The notes under the pieces were generated by a model. It was not told the origin of the DNA and ran no database searches. It saw only the letters and a program-made list of their open reading frames with translations. Of a stretch of DNA of 64,000 bases, positions 51,200 through 60,367 are shown piece by piece. The first letter of the stretch is position 1, and each line of letters starts with the position of its first letter. Source of the DNA: Olsenella_K absiana (GTDB lineage Bacteria > Actinomycetota > Coriobacteriia > Coriobacteriales > Atopobiaceae); the NCBI RefSeq assembly GCF_036408855.1, contig NZ_JAZGJQ010000011.1, positions 1 to 64,000 of the forward strand, given 5' to 3'. Both the position numbers and the translations under genes were made by a program.

Positions 51200-51251
51200 C
51201 TCATCCGTCGATCCGGTCTGCCCGTCCCCGGGCCGGGCCCAATCCCCGGAG

Positions 51252-51557
51252 CTAGTCCTTGACCCCCTTGGTCGAGGGGTAGAACGTGGCCTCCGGGAAC
51301 ACGTCCTTGATCGTGTGCCCGTTGACGAAGGGCAGGGCGAGGAACTCGTCGAGCGTCGGGACGAGGTCGCTGCAGTCCACGAAGTGGTTCTTGCTGTTGC
51401 GGACGCTCGTGTCCTGGGCGCGCCATGCCTCGTAGTTCACGTCGGTCAGGTAGTAGACCTTGGAGCCGACCTTCATGTAAACCGAGTGGTTCGCATGCAG
51501 GTAGTCTGCAAGGCCATCGTAGTCTACGTCGAGCTTCTCCGATGCGATCTTTCCCAT
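51252..51557 (-). CDS. hypothetical small protein (101 aa)
   Basis: Starts MGKIASEKLDVDYDGLADYL and contains KVGSKVYYLTDVNYEAWRAQD and LVPTLDEFLALPFVNGHTIK. Soluble, no cysteine cluster and no membrane helix. The ATG at 51557 is preferred over one 6 nt upstream because AAGGA is then 6 nt away. No family recognised. Its gene has clean spacing, its own ribosome binding site and a convergent terminator, so I regard it as real. Confidence 0.7.
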   Translation of the reverse strand: MGKIASEKLDVDYDGLADYLHANHSVYMKVGSKVYYLTDVNYEAWRAQDTSVRNSKNHFVDCSDLVPTLDEFLALPFVNGHTIKDVFPEATFYPSTKGVKD

Positions 51558-51709
51558 GGTCATTCCTTTCGTCGAAGGGCGGACCCTTGGTGCCATCTTA
51601 GCGCCCCCGGCCCGGCGCGAGGAAGCTGCCAGGGATTTGTTAGGCCAGCGTTAGATATCCGCGCGCAGGTCGAATTCTGGTGCCGGCGGGGTGGGGTTGT
51701 GTTAAAGAA

Positions 51710-53773
51710 TTAGTCACTGCCGTGCTGAGGCCCGCGCGTCGGCGCCTTCTCGTCCGCCGTTCCCGCGCCCTGCGCTCCCGACCTGAGGTGGCGCGCACCC
51801 TCCGCCCGCGCGCCGGCGCGCGCGACGTCCGTCGCGAGCAGCACGAGGAGCGGCAGCGAGTAGGCGAGGGGCAGCGCGTAGCGCACGGACCCGCAGGGTG
51901 CCGCCACGAGGACCGCCTCCAGCATCACGAGCGGGGAGACGGCGCAGAAAGTGGGCCCGCGCAGCCTGCCCTCGTCGAGGGCGAACCCCAGCAGCACCAC
52001 GAGGAGCCAGAAGTAGGTCCCCGGCGTGTAGAGGACGGAGAGGGGCAGCGTGGTGCGCGCCACCTTGAGCAGCATCGTCCCCGCGACGGCGAGCGGCCTC
52101 GCCACGTGCTCGGGGATTTCGTCCACGGAGGCGAACCACCCCAGCGCCGCGTGGGCGTCGTCCGGGCTGTTGAAGTAGGGCTTGTCCTCGAGGTAGTAGG
52201 TGCCCAGCGTGAACGGGTAGACGCTCATCGTCGTCCTGGCCGCGGCCACGAACGACGTGAGGGGGTGCTCGCGGGCGAGCCCGAGCGCGACCGAGCAGAA
52301 CTCGCCCACGGACGCCGCGTCCTTCTCGCCCACCACCACGTGGTTCTTCACGGGGTCCGAGACGAGCGGGTTGTAGAGGCCGGCGACCTCGTCGAGCGGG
52401 ACCGAGAAGGAGCGCTCCAGGACCTCGCGAGAGCCGGCGTCGAGCTCGGCGTCGGCGTGCAGGTTGGCGGCGACCACCTGCATGGGCAGGGAGAGGGCCT
52501 CGGCGGGCCCCAGCACCTCGACGCCGCAGGCGGGGACCACGGCGTAGGTCCAGCAGGCGAAGGCGGCGAGGGTCGCGGCGAGGGTGGCCGCGACCTCGCG
52601 CCTGCGCGTGAGGAGCAGAAGCACGAGCAGGCCGAAGCCGACGAGGAAGACGCCGTTGTTGCGCGTGAGCGACACGAGGACGCCGTTGGCGAGAAGCGCC
52701 CAGGGCGAGAAGAGCCAGCCCCCCTCGACGCGCCCGTCCGCCCCGAGGCGCACGCCCGGCCCTGCAGCCTCGCCGCGCCCGACCGTGGCGGCGAGGTAGA
52801 GCTGCAGGCAGAGGAGGGCGACGAGGAAGGCGTGGACGCCGTCCTTGCCGATGGAGACCACGTAGACGGGGATCAGCGGGAACAGCGCGCAGAACGCGAG
52901 CGCGAGGTGGAACGCGCGCCCGCGGCCGCGCAGGCGCTCGACCCACAGGCACACCTCGGTGAGCGAGAGGAGGGCGCAGGCGAGCTGCACGAGGGTCATG
53001 AGGAGGATCCCCGTCCATCCGCTCGGGTCGACGAGGGTCCCGAGCCGGTAGAGGTTGCCGAAGACCACGGCAACGAAGAAGGGGTAGTGGGTGTCCATGG
53101 TGTGGCCCGCGTAGCCGAAGAACTGCGCGAGCTGGATCGACTGGTCGGAGGTGACGGTTCCCGGGAACCACGCGACGAGGTAGGGGAGCCACGCGACGAG
53201 AAGGACGAGCGCGATCGCGAGGGGCCCCAGCGGGCGCCGCGCGCCCGCCAGCGAGCCACCAGCCTCCACGTCCTTCTCCGCCACGGCGCCGCGCGACCGG
53301 GCCGCCAGCGCCCGCAGGCCGTCGAACGCGAGGCGCACGAGGCACCAGCAAAGCACGAGGTCGCCGGCAAGGACGAGCAGCGACCACGCGAGGAAGCCCG
53401 CGGTGCCGGGCAGCTCGTAGGCCTCCATGCCGCTCGCGAAGACCACGGAGCGGAAGCGCAGCATGCCGCCCTCGTCGATGGGCCGCCCGAGGAACACCGT
53501 GAGCGCGAGGACGGCCGAGGTCACGCACGACCACGGCGTGAGGCGGGGCCGCCCCGCGCCGCCCGCGCCCGCGCTTGGCGCGCCGAAGAGCGCCCGCCAC
53601 AGCAGGGGGAGGGCGAGGAGGACCGCGAGCTCGCTCGACAGGTCGAAGGGGCTGACCAGGACCGTCCCGTCGGGCGAGTAGGACGTGGAGACCGCGACGC
53701 CCACGAGGGCTGCCGCGACCGCGAACGCCGGTACCCTGAGGTCGCGACGACGCGCCGGGAGCTCCCGCCTCAT
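51710..53773 (-). CDS. DUF6020-like polytopic membrane protein
   Basis: 687 aa with about 12-14 membrane helices. It resembles the DUF6020 group of large membrane proteins in cell-surface glycan loci: LVAWFPGTVTSDQSIQLAQF, HTMDTHYPFFVAVVFG, PVYVVSIGKDGVHAF and LVSLTRNNGVFLVGF, with a long extracytoplasmic segment (about 440-560). The family shape recalls GT-C glycosyltransferases, but no activity is proven. The start overlaps the stop of the upstream HAD phosphatase (ATGA), so the two are coupled. Two GAGAAGGAC-type motifs (EKDV and EKDA) occur in loops. Confidence 0.8.
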   Translation of the reverse strand: MRRELPARRRDLRVPAFAVAAALVGVAVSTSYSPDGTVLVSPFDLSSELAVLLALPLLWRALFGAPSAGAGGAGRPRLTPWSCVTSAVLALTVFLGRPIDEGGMLRFRSVVFASGMEAYELPGTAGFLAWSLLVLAGDLVLCWCLVRLAFDGLRALAARSRGAVAEKDVEAGGSLAGARRPLGPLAIALVLLVAWLPYLVAWFPGTVTSDQSIQLAQFFGYAGHTMDTHYPFFVAVVFGNLYRLGTLVDPSGWTGILLMTLVQLACALLSLTEVCLWVERLRGRGRAFHLALAFCALFPLIPVYVVSIGKDGVHAFLVALLCLQLYLAATVGRGEAAGPGVRLGADGRVEGGWLFSPWALLANGVLVSLTRNNGVFLVGFGLLVLLLLTRRREVAATLAATLAAFACWTYAVVPACGVEVLGPAEALSLPMQVVAANLHADAELDAGSREVLERSFSVPLDEVAGLYNPLVSDPVKNHVVVGEKDAASVGEFCSVALGLAREHPLTSFVAAARTTMSVYPFTLGTYYLEDKPYFNSPDDAHAALGWFASVDEIPEHVARPLAVAGTMLLKVARTTLPLSVLYTPGTYFWLLVVLLGFALDEGRLRGPTFCAVSPLVMLEAVLVAAPCGSVRYALPLAYSLPLLVLLATDVARAGARAEGARHLRSGAQGAGTADEKAPTRGPQHGSD

Positions 53774-54426
53774 GCGAGGACCTCGCGCGCGAGCTCGCCG
53801 GCGGTGTGCGCGAGCGTGCGCGCTCCGTGCTCCCGCAGGAACCGCTCGTCCCTGAAGCCCCAGGTCACGATGATACAGTCGCACCCTGCGTTTCTGGCGG
53901 TCTCGACGTCCACCTCGGAGTCGCCCACGTAGACGGCGTCTGCGGCCGCGACGCCGAAGGCCGTGAGGCAGGCCTCGACCGTGTCGGGCGCCGGCTTCTT
54001 GCGGATTCCCTCCGCCTCGCGCTCGCCGACCACGAAGTCGAACTGCCCGGGGAAGAAGCGCTCCACGAGCTCCCGGACGGCGGAGTCGACCTTGTTGGAG
54101 ACCACGCCGCACCTGACGCCGGCGCCGCGCAGCTCGTCCACCACCTCCGGGACGCCGGGGTAGGGCCGGGTCAGCTCCTGGCAGTGGCCCGCGTAGTAGG
54201 ACGCGAGCTCCTGGTAGACCGCCTCGCGCCTGCCCTCGTCCACCCCTTCGCCGGCGCTGCGCCAGGCCAGCCTGCGCAGGCCGTCGCCGGTGAAGGCGCG
54301 CACGTCGGCGGCGCTCCTGGCGGGCAGACCGCACGACCCGAGCGCGTGATTCACCGCGGCGTGCAGGTCGCCGAGGGTGTCGAGCAGGGTTCCGTCCAGG
54401 TCGAATATGGCGGCAGAGTAGGGCAT
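53770..54426 (-). CDS. HAD hydrolase, phosphoglycolate phosphatase-like
   Basis: 218 aa. Motif I is AAIFDLDGTLLDT, motif II CGVVSNKVDSAV, motif III KKPAPDTVEACL and motif IV VYVGDSEVDVETARNAG, with a helical C1 cap (residues ~18-85). Gph-type enzymes hydrolyse 2-phosphoglycolate or related phosphoesters. The start at 54426 follows AGGAGAG. It is the first gene of a two-gene operon with the DUF6020-like protein. Confidence 0.9.
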   Translation of the reverse strand: MPYSAAIFDLDGTLLDTLGDLHAAVNHALGSCGLPARSAADVRAFTGDGLRRLAWRSAGEGVDEGRREAVYQELASYYAGHCQELTRPYPGVPEVVDELRGAGVRCGVVSNKVDSAVRELVERFFPGQFDFVVGEREAEGIRKKPAPDTVEACLTAFGVAAADAVYVGDSEVDVETARNAGCDCIIVTWGFRDERFLREHGARTLAHTAGELAREVLA

Positions 54427-54557
54427 CTCTCCTCCTTGTCGTGTTCCGTGGCCTACATGCTAGCCCGACCCGCCGACCCATGGCGCCCTCGACCGTGCAA
54501 ACTCCGCTGCGAGCACGTATGATTGCCGAGTAGCGAAACTTCAGGGAGGGGTGGGCC

Positions 54558-56129
54558 GTGGCCGACTCAGATCAGAATCTGGACCCGAGGGACTCCTCCG
54601 AGGCCGGGGTGGCCCAGGGGGGCGCTGTGGACGAGCAGGACCTCGACCCCGCACTCGCGCCGGAGGGCGCAGAGCCCGCCGCGCCGGAGGGCGCCGATGC
54701 CGACGCGGCCGACGTGGACCTGCCCGCCGACGCGTCCGCCGATGTCGACGCGGCCGACGTGGACCTGCCCGCCGACGAGTACTGGGACTGCCCTGCCGAC
54801 GGGCCGGACGAGGACCCGGAGTCCGAGGAGGAGCGCCTCGAGCGCGTGGCCTCCTCCTACTCGCGCGACGCCGCCTCCCGCTACAGCGCCCTCGCGCTCC
54901 GCCTCGACCCCGTCGTGGTCGCCGTCGTGGCGGCCCTCGCAGTCATCGCCGTGGGCGCCTTCGCCTTCGTCGGCAACAGCCTGCGCGTGCGCGCCCAGGT
55001 CGCCGGGCGCCAACAGGAGGAGCAGACCCAGGTCACGACCGCCGAGGCCGCGCCCGAGGGCCCGGTCGACGTGACGATGGTCGCCGCGGGCGACGTCCTC
55101 GTCCAGAGCAGGCTCCTCTCCGCCACTCGGACCGGCACCTCCTCGGACGGCACCAGGACCTACGACTTCAGCTCCGTGCTCAAGCACGTCTCCGACGACG
55201 TCAGCGCTGCGGACCTCGCGCTCGTCGCGCACGTCTCGAGCCTGGGCGGACAGGACTTCACGGGCGGCGCCCCCTACGACACCCCGCACGCCCTCGTCCA
55301 GGCCGAGCTCGGCGCGGGCTTCGACGGCGTGCTCAAGGCCTCCCCGTACGCGCTCGACGAGGGCTACGAGGGCCTCCACGCCGAGATGGCGTTCTGGGAC
55401 GCCAACCACTCCGATGTCCCCGTGATCGGCGTCGCGGACCCGGAGGGGACGGACGGCGCGGACCTGGCACGCAAGGTCTACGTCTACCAGAGGGACGGCG
55501 TCAAGGTCGCGGTTCTCGACTACACGGCGAGCACCGAGGCGACCATCAGCCCCAAGACGGACTCGGACTACGTCTCCTACCTCAGCGAGGCAAAGGTCCG
55601 CGCCGACGTGGCGCAGGCCCAGGAGGCGGGCGCCGACGCCATCGTCGCCTGCGTCGACTGGTGCCTCCAGAGCCCCTCCGAGGTCACGGACGACCAGCGG
55701 GAGGTGGCGGAGCTCTTCTCCGAGCTCGGCGTCGACGCGGTCGTCGGCTACGGCACGGGCGTCCTGCAGCCGGTGGAGGTCCTCACCAACGATTCGGGCG
55801 AGAAGTGCGCCTGCTTCTACTCCCTCGGGAACTTCCTGTCCTCCTCGGGCAACGAGCACAGCTTCATGGGCGGCCTCGCCAAGCTGACCTTCCACCGCGC
55901 GGAGGACGGCAGCTGCCGGCTCTCCTCGGCGGAGCTCGACCCCGTGGTCACGAGGCGCGCGAACGACGCCAACTTCGCGGTCTACCGCGTCGCCGACGCG
56001 ACCGACACGGTCATGGGCGCCGGCTGGGACACCTGGCTCACTCCGGACTACATGACGCGCTTTCTCGACGGCGTGATGGGACAGGAGAGGGACGCCGACA
56101 CGGGCACCTACGTGATCGACCTCTCCTAG
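54558..56129 (+). CDS. CapA-like protein with degenerate active site
   Basis: 523 aa, GTG start behind GGGAGGGG. The acidic N-terminus (residues 1-95) contains a 45-bp DNA tandem repeat (54702-54732 and 54747-54777) encoding ADVDLPAD twice. One membrane helix lies at about 117-138, then an extracytoplasmic CapA/PGA_cap domain starting VTMVAAGDVLV. Compared with the intact paralogue at 60368-61888, NQET becomes HVSS, ATNHAMD becomes ASPYALD, HWGTEY becomes DWCLQS and DHPHVIEP becomes YGTGVLQP. The metal and catalytic residues are gone while the fold and the late YSLGNFLSS strand remain. Probably a non-catalytic surface protein. Confidence 0.8.
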   Translation: MADSDQNLDPRDSSEAGVAQGGAVDEQDLDPALAPEGAEPAAPEGADADAADVDLPADASADVDAADVDLPADEYWDCPADGPDEDPESEEERLERVASSYSRDAASRYSALALRLDPVVVAVVAALAVIAVGAFAFVGNSLRVRAQVAGRQQEEQTQVTTAEAAPEGPVDVTMVAAGDVLVQSRLLSATRTGTSSDGTRTYDFSSVLKHVSDDVSAADLALVAHVSSLGGQDFTGGAPYDTPHALVQAELGAGFDGVLKASPYALDEGYEGLHAEMAFWDANHSDVPVIGVADPEGTDGADLARKVYVYQRDGVKVAVLDYTASTEATISPKTDSDYVSYLSEAKVRADVAQAQEAGADAIVACVDWCLQSPSEVTDDQREVAELFSELGVDAVVGYGTGVLQPVEVLTNDSGEKCACFYSLGNFLSSSGNEHSFMGGLAKLTFHRAEDGSCRLSSAELDPVVTRRANDANFAVYRVADATDTVMGAGWDTWLTPDYMTRFLDGVMGQERDADTGTYVIDLS

Positions 56130-58138
56130 CCCTGGTCCTGGCCCGTCTGGCCGGGGAGGACGACGGAGGTGTCGGCCTGGATGTCCGGCGCCTCGACGAC
56201 GGCCGTGGTGTCGTTGGTCGCCCTCACGGTCACGTCCACGCGGGTGACGATCGCGCGCGACGGGTCGAGAAGGACGTCGAGGCAGGCGGCCCCGTCGTCG
56301 CCGGTGACGACGGCCTCCTTGGGGACCATCAGCACGTCGTCGATCTCCTGCAGCACGACGGAGGCCGTGGCGGCCGAACCCTGGGTGAGGCGCTCGTCTG
56401 GGTCGGAGATGGTCGCGTGGGCGACGAGCGTGCCGCCCTTTGAGGAGAGGGAGTCCACGGTCGTGGTGACGTCGAGGTCGTCGATGCCGTCGAAGGTCAC
56501 GCGGACCTCCTGGCCCTCCTTGACCCGGCCGGTCTTGCCCTCGGGTACGGGCACTTCGACCACGAGCGAGGAGAGGTCGTCCACGTCGCACAGGCGGGTC
56601 GCCGTGGTCACCTCGGTGCCCTGCGCGAGGCCCTTGTCGAGCGAGTGCACCGTGCCGGGGATGGTCGCACGCACGTTGAGCTTGTCGAGCTGCGCCTGGG
56701 CGCTGTCGTAGGCGGCCTGGGCGGAGCTTGCGGCCTTGTTGGCGTCGTCGAGCGAGCTCTGGGCGGCGTCCACGATCTTCTGGTCCGCCTCGACCTGCGA
56801 GTAGGCGGTGTTGAGGGCGGAGGAGTAGCCCGCGTACTCGATCTGCTTGATGGCGGAGAGCTTGGCGATTGCGGCCGTCACCTTGGCCTGGGTGTCGTCC
56901 ACGTCCTTCTGCAGGGACTTCAGGGCCTCCTGGTCCGTGCTGCCCGCGTCCTGGGCCTTCTTGAGCGCGTCCTGCGCGTCCTTGAGGTGCGCCATCGTCC
57001 CGGCGTCGAGGGAGAGCAGCCCCTCGATCTTGCCCTGGGCGTCGGTCGCGGACTTCTTGACGTCGTCGAGCGCCTTGTTGGCCTCGTCCAGGTCCTTCTG
57101 GCGGTCGCTCGCGGTCTGCTTGGCTGCGTCGAGCGTGGACTTGGCCTTGTCCGCCGTGTCGGTCACGGTCTGGTTCTTGAGGGTGAAGAGCACGTCGCCC
57201 TCGGCCACAGTGTCGCCCTCCGAGACCCTGACCTGGTCGACGGTGCCGGTGACCTGGGGGGTTATGGAGTCGTGCTGTACGGGCTCGAGCGCCACGGTGG
57301 ACGTGACGAGGTCGAGGAACTCGCCACGCTGGATCTTCGCGGTGTTGTACTGGGCGACCGGCTCGCCGGCTCCGCCGTGCAGGTAGCCGTAGCCCAGGGC
57401 GGCCCCTCCCGCGACGAGCGCAAGGAGGACGGCGACGAAGACCGCCACGCGCGCCTTGTGGTGGCGCCGGCGGATGTCCTCCGTGCTCATCCGCGCGCTT
57501 CGGTCCCCGAGGTAGGGCGAGGGGGTGTCGCTCGCGTAGAGCGGCTGGTCGACGGGCATGGCGGCGACCTCGTTGCGCGCGAGGCGCACCGTCTCGCCCC
57601 CGTCTGCGCCCGCCGCCCACGCCTCGTCGGGCGAGGCCGCGGGTGCGCCGCCGAGCGAGTCGTCGGGCCCGGCGCCGGCCTCGTCGAGCGGGGCGGGGTA
57701 GCCCGCGTCCGCCATGGGCAGCGTGCCGTCCGCGTCGGGGCCGAGAAGGACCGCGGTTTCGTCGGGCTCTGCGCCGGCCGCAGGCCCCTTGGCCGCGGCC
57801 CCATCGGTCGAGTCCCCCTTGGCTGCGGGTAGGGTTGCGGAGAGCGGGCTGGTGTCCATCGCGGCCGCCCGCGCCTCGGCGCGGGCCTCGGCCCGGGCCC
57901 TGGCGGCGGAGGCCATCTCCTCGCGGAAGATCTCGTCGACGGAGAGGCGGGCGGGCTCCTGCTGTGCGGGCTCCGGGGCGGGTGCGGCGGCGGGCTCGGC
58001 CTGCGGCTCGATGGCGCCCCCGAGGGCGCCCTCGGCCTGCGCGTCCTTCTCGGCCACGGGCTCTGGCTCGGGGCGTCCTGCCTTCGGGCGCCGGGCCCCT
58101 GCGTGCTCGTCGCGTGCGCTTGCGAAGTGCTTAGCCAT
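56126..58138 (-). CDS. HlyD/RND-type efflux periplasmic adaptor with long cytoplasmic N-terminus
   Basis: 670 aa. Residues 1-225 are a charged Ala/Pro/Glu-rich, probably disordered cytoplasmic region, followed by one membrane helix (about 232-255). Outside lie a split lipoyl domain (YNTAKIQRGEFLDLVTSTV; VTGTVDQVRVSEGDTVAEGDVL), a long coiled-coil hairpin (about 325-470) and a beta-barrel/C-terminal part with VRATIPGTVHSLDKGLAQG and VVLQEIDDVLMVPKEAV. In Gram-positives such MacA-like adaptors work with MacB-type ABC proteins; none is adjacent. The stop overlaps the convergent CapA-like gene by 4 nt. Confidence 0.85.
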   Translation of the reverse strand: MAKHFASARDEHAGARRPKAGRPEPEPVAEKDAQAEGALGGAIEPQAEPAAAPAPEPAQQEPARLSVDEIFREEMASAARARAEARAEARAAAMDTSPLSATLPAAKGDSTDGAAAKGPAAGAEPDETAVLLGPDADGTLPMADAGYPAPLDEAGAGPDDSLGGAPAASPDEAWAAGADGGETVRLARNEVAAMPVDQPLYASDTPSPYLGDRSARMSTEDIRRRHHKARVAVFVAVLLALVAGGAALGYGYLHGGAGEPVAQYNTAKIQRGEFLDLVTSTVALEPVQHDSITPQVTGTVDQVRVSEGDTVAEGDVLFTLKNQTVTDTADKAKSTLDAAKQTASDRQKDLDEANKALDDVKKSATDAQGKIEGLLSLDAGTMAHLKDAQDALKKAQDAGSTDQEALKSLQKDVDDTQAKVTAAIAKLSAIKQIEYAGYSSALNTAYSQVEADQKIVDAAQSSLDDANKAASSAQAAYDSAQAQLDKLNVRATIPGTVHSLDKGLAQGTEVTTATRLCDVDDLSSLVVEVPVPEGKTGRVKEGQEVRVTFDGIDDLDVTTTVDSLSSKGGTLVAHATISDPDERLTQGSAATASVVLQEIDDVLMVPKEAVVTGDDGAACLDVLLDPSRAIVTRVDVTVRATNDTTAVVEAPDIQADTSVVLPGQTGQDQG

Positions 58139-58423
58139 GTGCCGATGCCTCTCAGACGCCACGTTCTGCTCCACCACGGTGACTTGCCACCGGACCGTGC
58201 CACTGAATAGCACATCTTCTCATGTTTCGGGCGCCGGCGCGCATCCCGGCGCGCCCCGGCGCGGCTTCACCACCGCATCGGCACGATTGCGGCGGGCAGC
58301 CGCGCGCCCGCCCCGCCGCCCGGCCGGCCTTCGCCAGCGGCGCGCAAGGGTCGGGGCGGAGCCGCGCGAGAACGTTTACGTCCTTTTCCATTCCGTTAAT
58401 TGCAGCTTGCGCGCACCTTCGTG

Positions 58424-58453
58424 CAAGGTCGTAGGAACCTTGCGTAGTACAAT
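58424..58453 (+). promoter_or_regulatory. inverted repeat and -10 box upstream of aspS
   Basis: CAAGGT-N7-ACCTTG (58424-58442) is followed 5 bp later by TACAAT (58448-58453). No convincing -35 box is present, so an activator or repressor bound at the dyad is plausible. The remaining bases of the gap from 58139 show no gene and no T-box. Confidence 0.4.
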
Positions 58454-58546
58454 GCGAACTCGCGCGACGAAGCGCCGTCTACGCTAGTCGCCGTCTGCTG
58501 AGGACCCGCCCGTACGACACGGGGCGGGAGAGACGAGAGGATCCAG

Positions 58547-60316
58547 ATGGACTCTTTTTCCATGCACACGCACACCTGTGGCGAGCTCAGGCCTGCCAAC
58601 ATCGGTGAGACCGTCACGCTCACCGGCTGGGTCTGGCACCGCCGCGACCACGGCGGCCTGATCTTCATCGACCTGCGCGACCGCGCCGGCGTGACGCAGA
58701 TCTCCTTCGACCCCGAGCACTCCGGCGGCACCGCCTTCCACGCGGCCGAGCACGTGCGCTCCGAGTGGCCGCTCAAGGTCACCGGCACGGTGCGCGAGCG
58801 CCCCGAGGGCCAGGACAACGAGAAGCTCGCGACCGGCCAGGTCGAGGTGCTCGTCTCCGAGCTCGAGGTGCTCAACACCTCCAAGACGCCCGCGTTCCAG
58901 ATCGAGGACCACGTGGACGCCTCCGAGGACGTGCGCCTGCGCTACCGCTACCTCGACATCCGCCGGCCCAAGATGATGGCCAACCTCAAGCTGCGCTCCG
59001 ACTTCACCTTCGCGCTGCGCGAGGCCTTCCACAAGCGCGAGTTCATGGAGGTCGAGACCCCGGCGCTGTTCAAGTCCACCCCCGAGGGCGCGCGCGACTT
59101 CATCGTCCCGAGCCGCACCCAGCCGGGCAACTTCTACGCGCTGCCGCAGTCCCCGCAGCTGCTCAAGCAGCTCCTCATGGTCGGCGGCGTCGAGCGCTAC
59201 TACCAGGTCGCCAAGTGCTTCCGCGACGAGGACCTGCGCGCCGACCGCCAGCCCGAGTTCACGCAGGTGGACGTCGAGATGAGCTTCGTCGAGCAGGACG
59301 ACGTGATGGGCATGCTCGAGGGCGTGCTGAAAGACGCCTTCGCCGCCATGGGCGTCGAGATGCAGCTGCCGCTGCGCCGCATCTCCTACTGGGACGCGAT
59401 GGACACCTACGGCATCGACAAGCCCGACACGCGCTTCGGCATGCGCCTGCACGACGTGACGCCGATCTTCCAGGACTCCAAGTTCAAGCTGTTCGCGAGC
59501 GCGGCCAAGACCGAGGGCCTCTACGTCAAGGCCATCAACGCCAAGGGGGCCGGCACCTGGCCGCGCGCCAAGATCGACCGCCTCGCCGACGTCGCCGCAG
59601 GCTTCGGCGCCAAGGGCCTCGCCTACATCGCCTTCCGCGAGGACGGCAGCGTGACGAGCCCCATCGTCAAGTTCTTCAGCGACGACGAGATGGCCGCCCT
59701 GCGCGCCGAGATGGACGTCGAGCCCGGCGACCTCGTGATGTTCGCGGTGGAGAGCCGCCTCAAGGCCGACGAGATCCTCGGCGGGATGCGCAACCACATG
59801 GCAGACGCCCTGGAGCTCCCGCGCGAGGGCCACGACTTCCTGTGGGTCGTTGACTTCCCGCTCTTCCACTGGGACGAGGAGCGCAAGGCGTACGCGTCCG
59901 AGCACCAGCCCTTCACCCAGCCGATGGAGTCCGACATCGACAGGCTCGAGAGCGACCCGCTGTCCTGCGGCTCGCACACCTACGACTTCGTGATGGACGG
60001 CTACGAGGCGGGCGGCGGCGGCATGCGCATCCACAACGCCGAGCTCCAGATGCGCATCCTCAAGCTCCTCGGCTTCACGGAGGAGCGCGCGGAGGCCCAG
60101 TTCGGCTTCCTGATGGAGGCCCTGAAGTTCGGTGCGCCCCCGATGGGCGGCTTCGCCCTCGGCCTCGACCGCGTCTGCATGCTGCTGACCGGCTCCGACT
60201 CCATCCGCGAGGTCATGGCCTTCCCCAAGACCAGCTCCGGCTCCGATCTCATGTCTGGCGCCCCGTCGGAGGTCTCCGGCCAGCAGCTCAAGGAGGTCTC
60301 GCTGCGCATCCTCTAG
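58547..60316 (+). CDS. aspS: aspartyl-tRNA synthetase
   Basis: A 589-aa bacterial-type class IIb enzyme. N-terminal OB-fold (THTCGELRPANIGETVTLTGWV), motif 1 near FHKREFMEVETPAL, motif 2 at YYQVAKCFRDEDLRADRQPEFTQ (split at residues ~210-232), the bacterial GAD insertion (~280-430), and motif 3 GFALGLDRVCMLLTG. The QSPQLLKQLLMVGG flipping-loop region is intact. Start at 58547 behind GAGAGGAT. Confidence 0.97.
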   Translation: MDSFSMHTHTCGELRPANIGETVTLTGWVWHRRDHGGLIFIDLRDRAGVTQISFDPEHSGGTAFHAAEHVRSEWPLKVTGTVRERPEGQDNEKLATGQVEVLVSELEVLNTSKTPAFQIEDHVDASEDVRLRYRYLDIRRPKMMANLKLRSDFTFALREAFHKREFMEVETPALFKSTPEGARDFIVPSRTQPGNFYALPQSPQLLKQLLMVGGVERYYQVAKCFRDEDLRADRQPEFTQVDVEMSFVEQDDVMGMLEGVLKDAFAAMGVEMQLPLRRISYWDAMDTYGIDKPDTRFGMRLHDVTPIFQDSKFKLFASAAKTEGLYVKAINAKGAGTWPRAKIDRLADVAAGFGAKGLAYIAFREDGSVTSPIVKFFSDDEMAALRAEMDVEPGDLVMFAVESRLKADEILGGMRNHMADALELPREGHDFLWVVDFPLFHWDEERKAYASEHQPFTQPMESDIDRLESDPLSCGSHTYDFVMDGYEAGGGGMRIHNAELQMRILKLLGFTEERAEAQFGFLMEALKFGAPPMGGFALGLDRVCMLLTGSDSIREVMAFPKTSSGSDLMSGAPSEVSGQQLKEVSLRIL

Positions 60317-60367
60317 GCCTGGGGTAGGATGGGGAGACCACATCCTGAAACCATCCTGGAGGACCCG

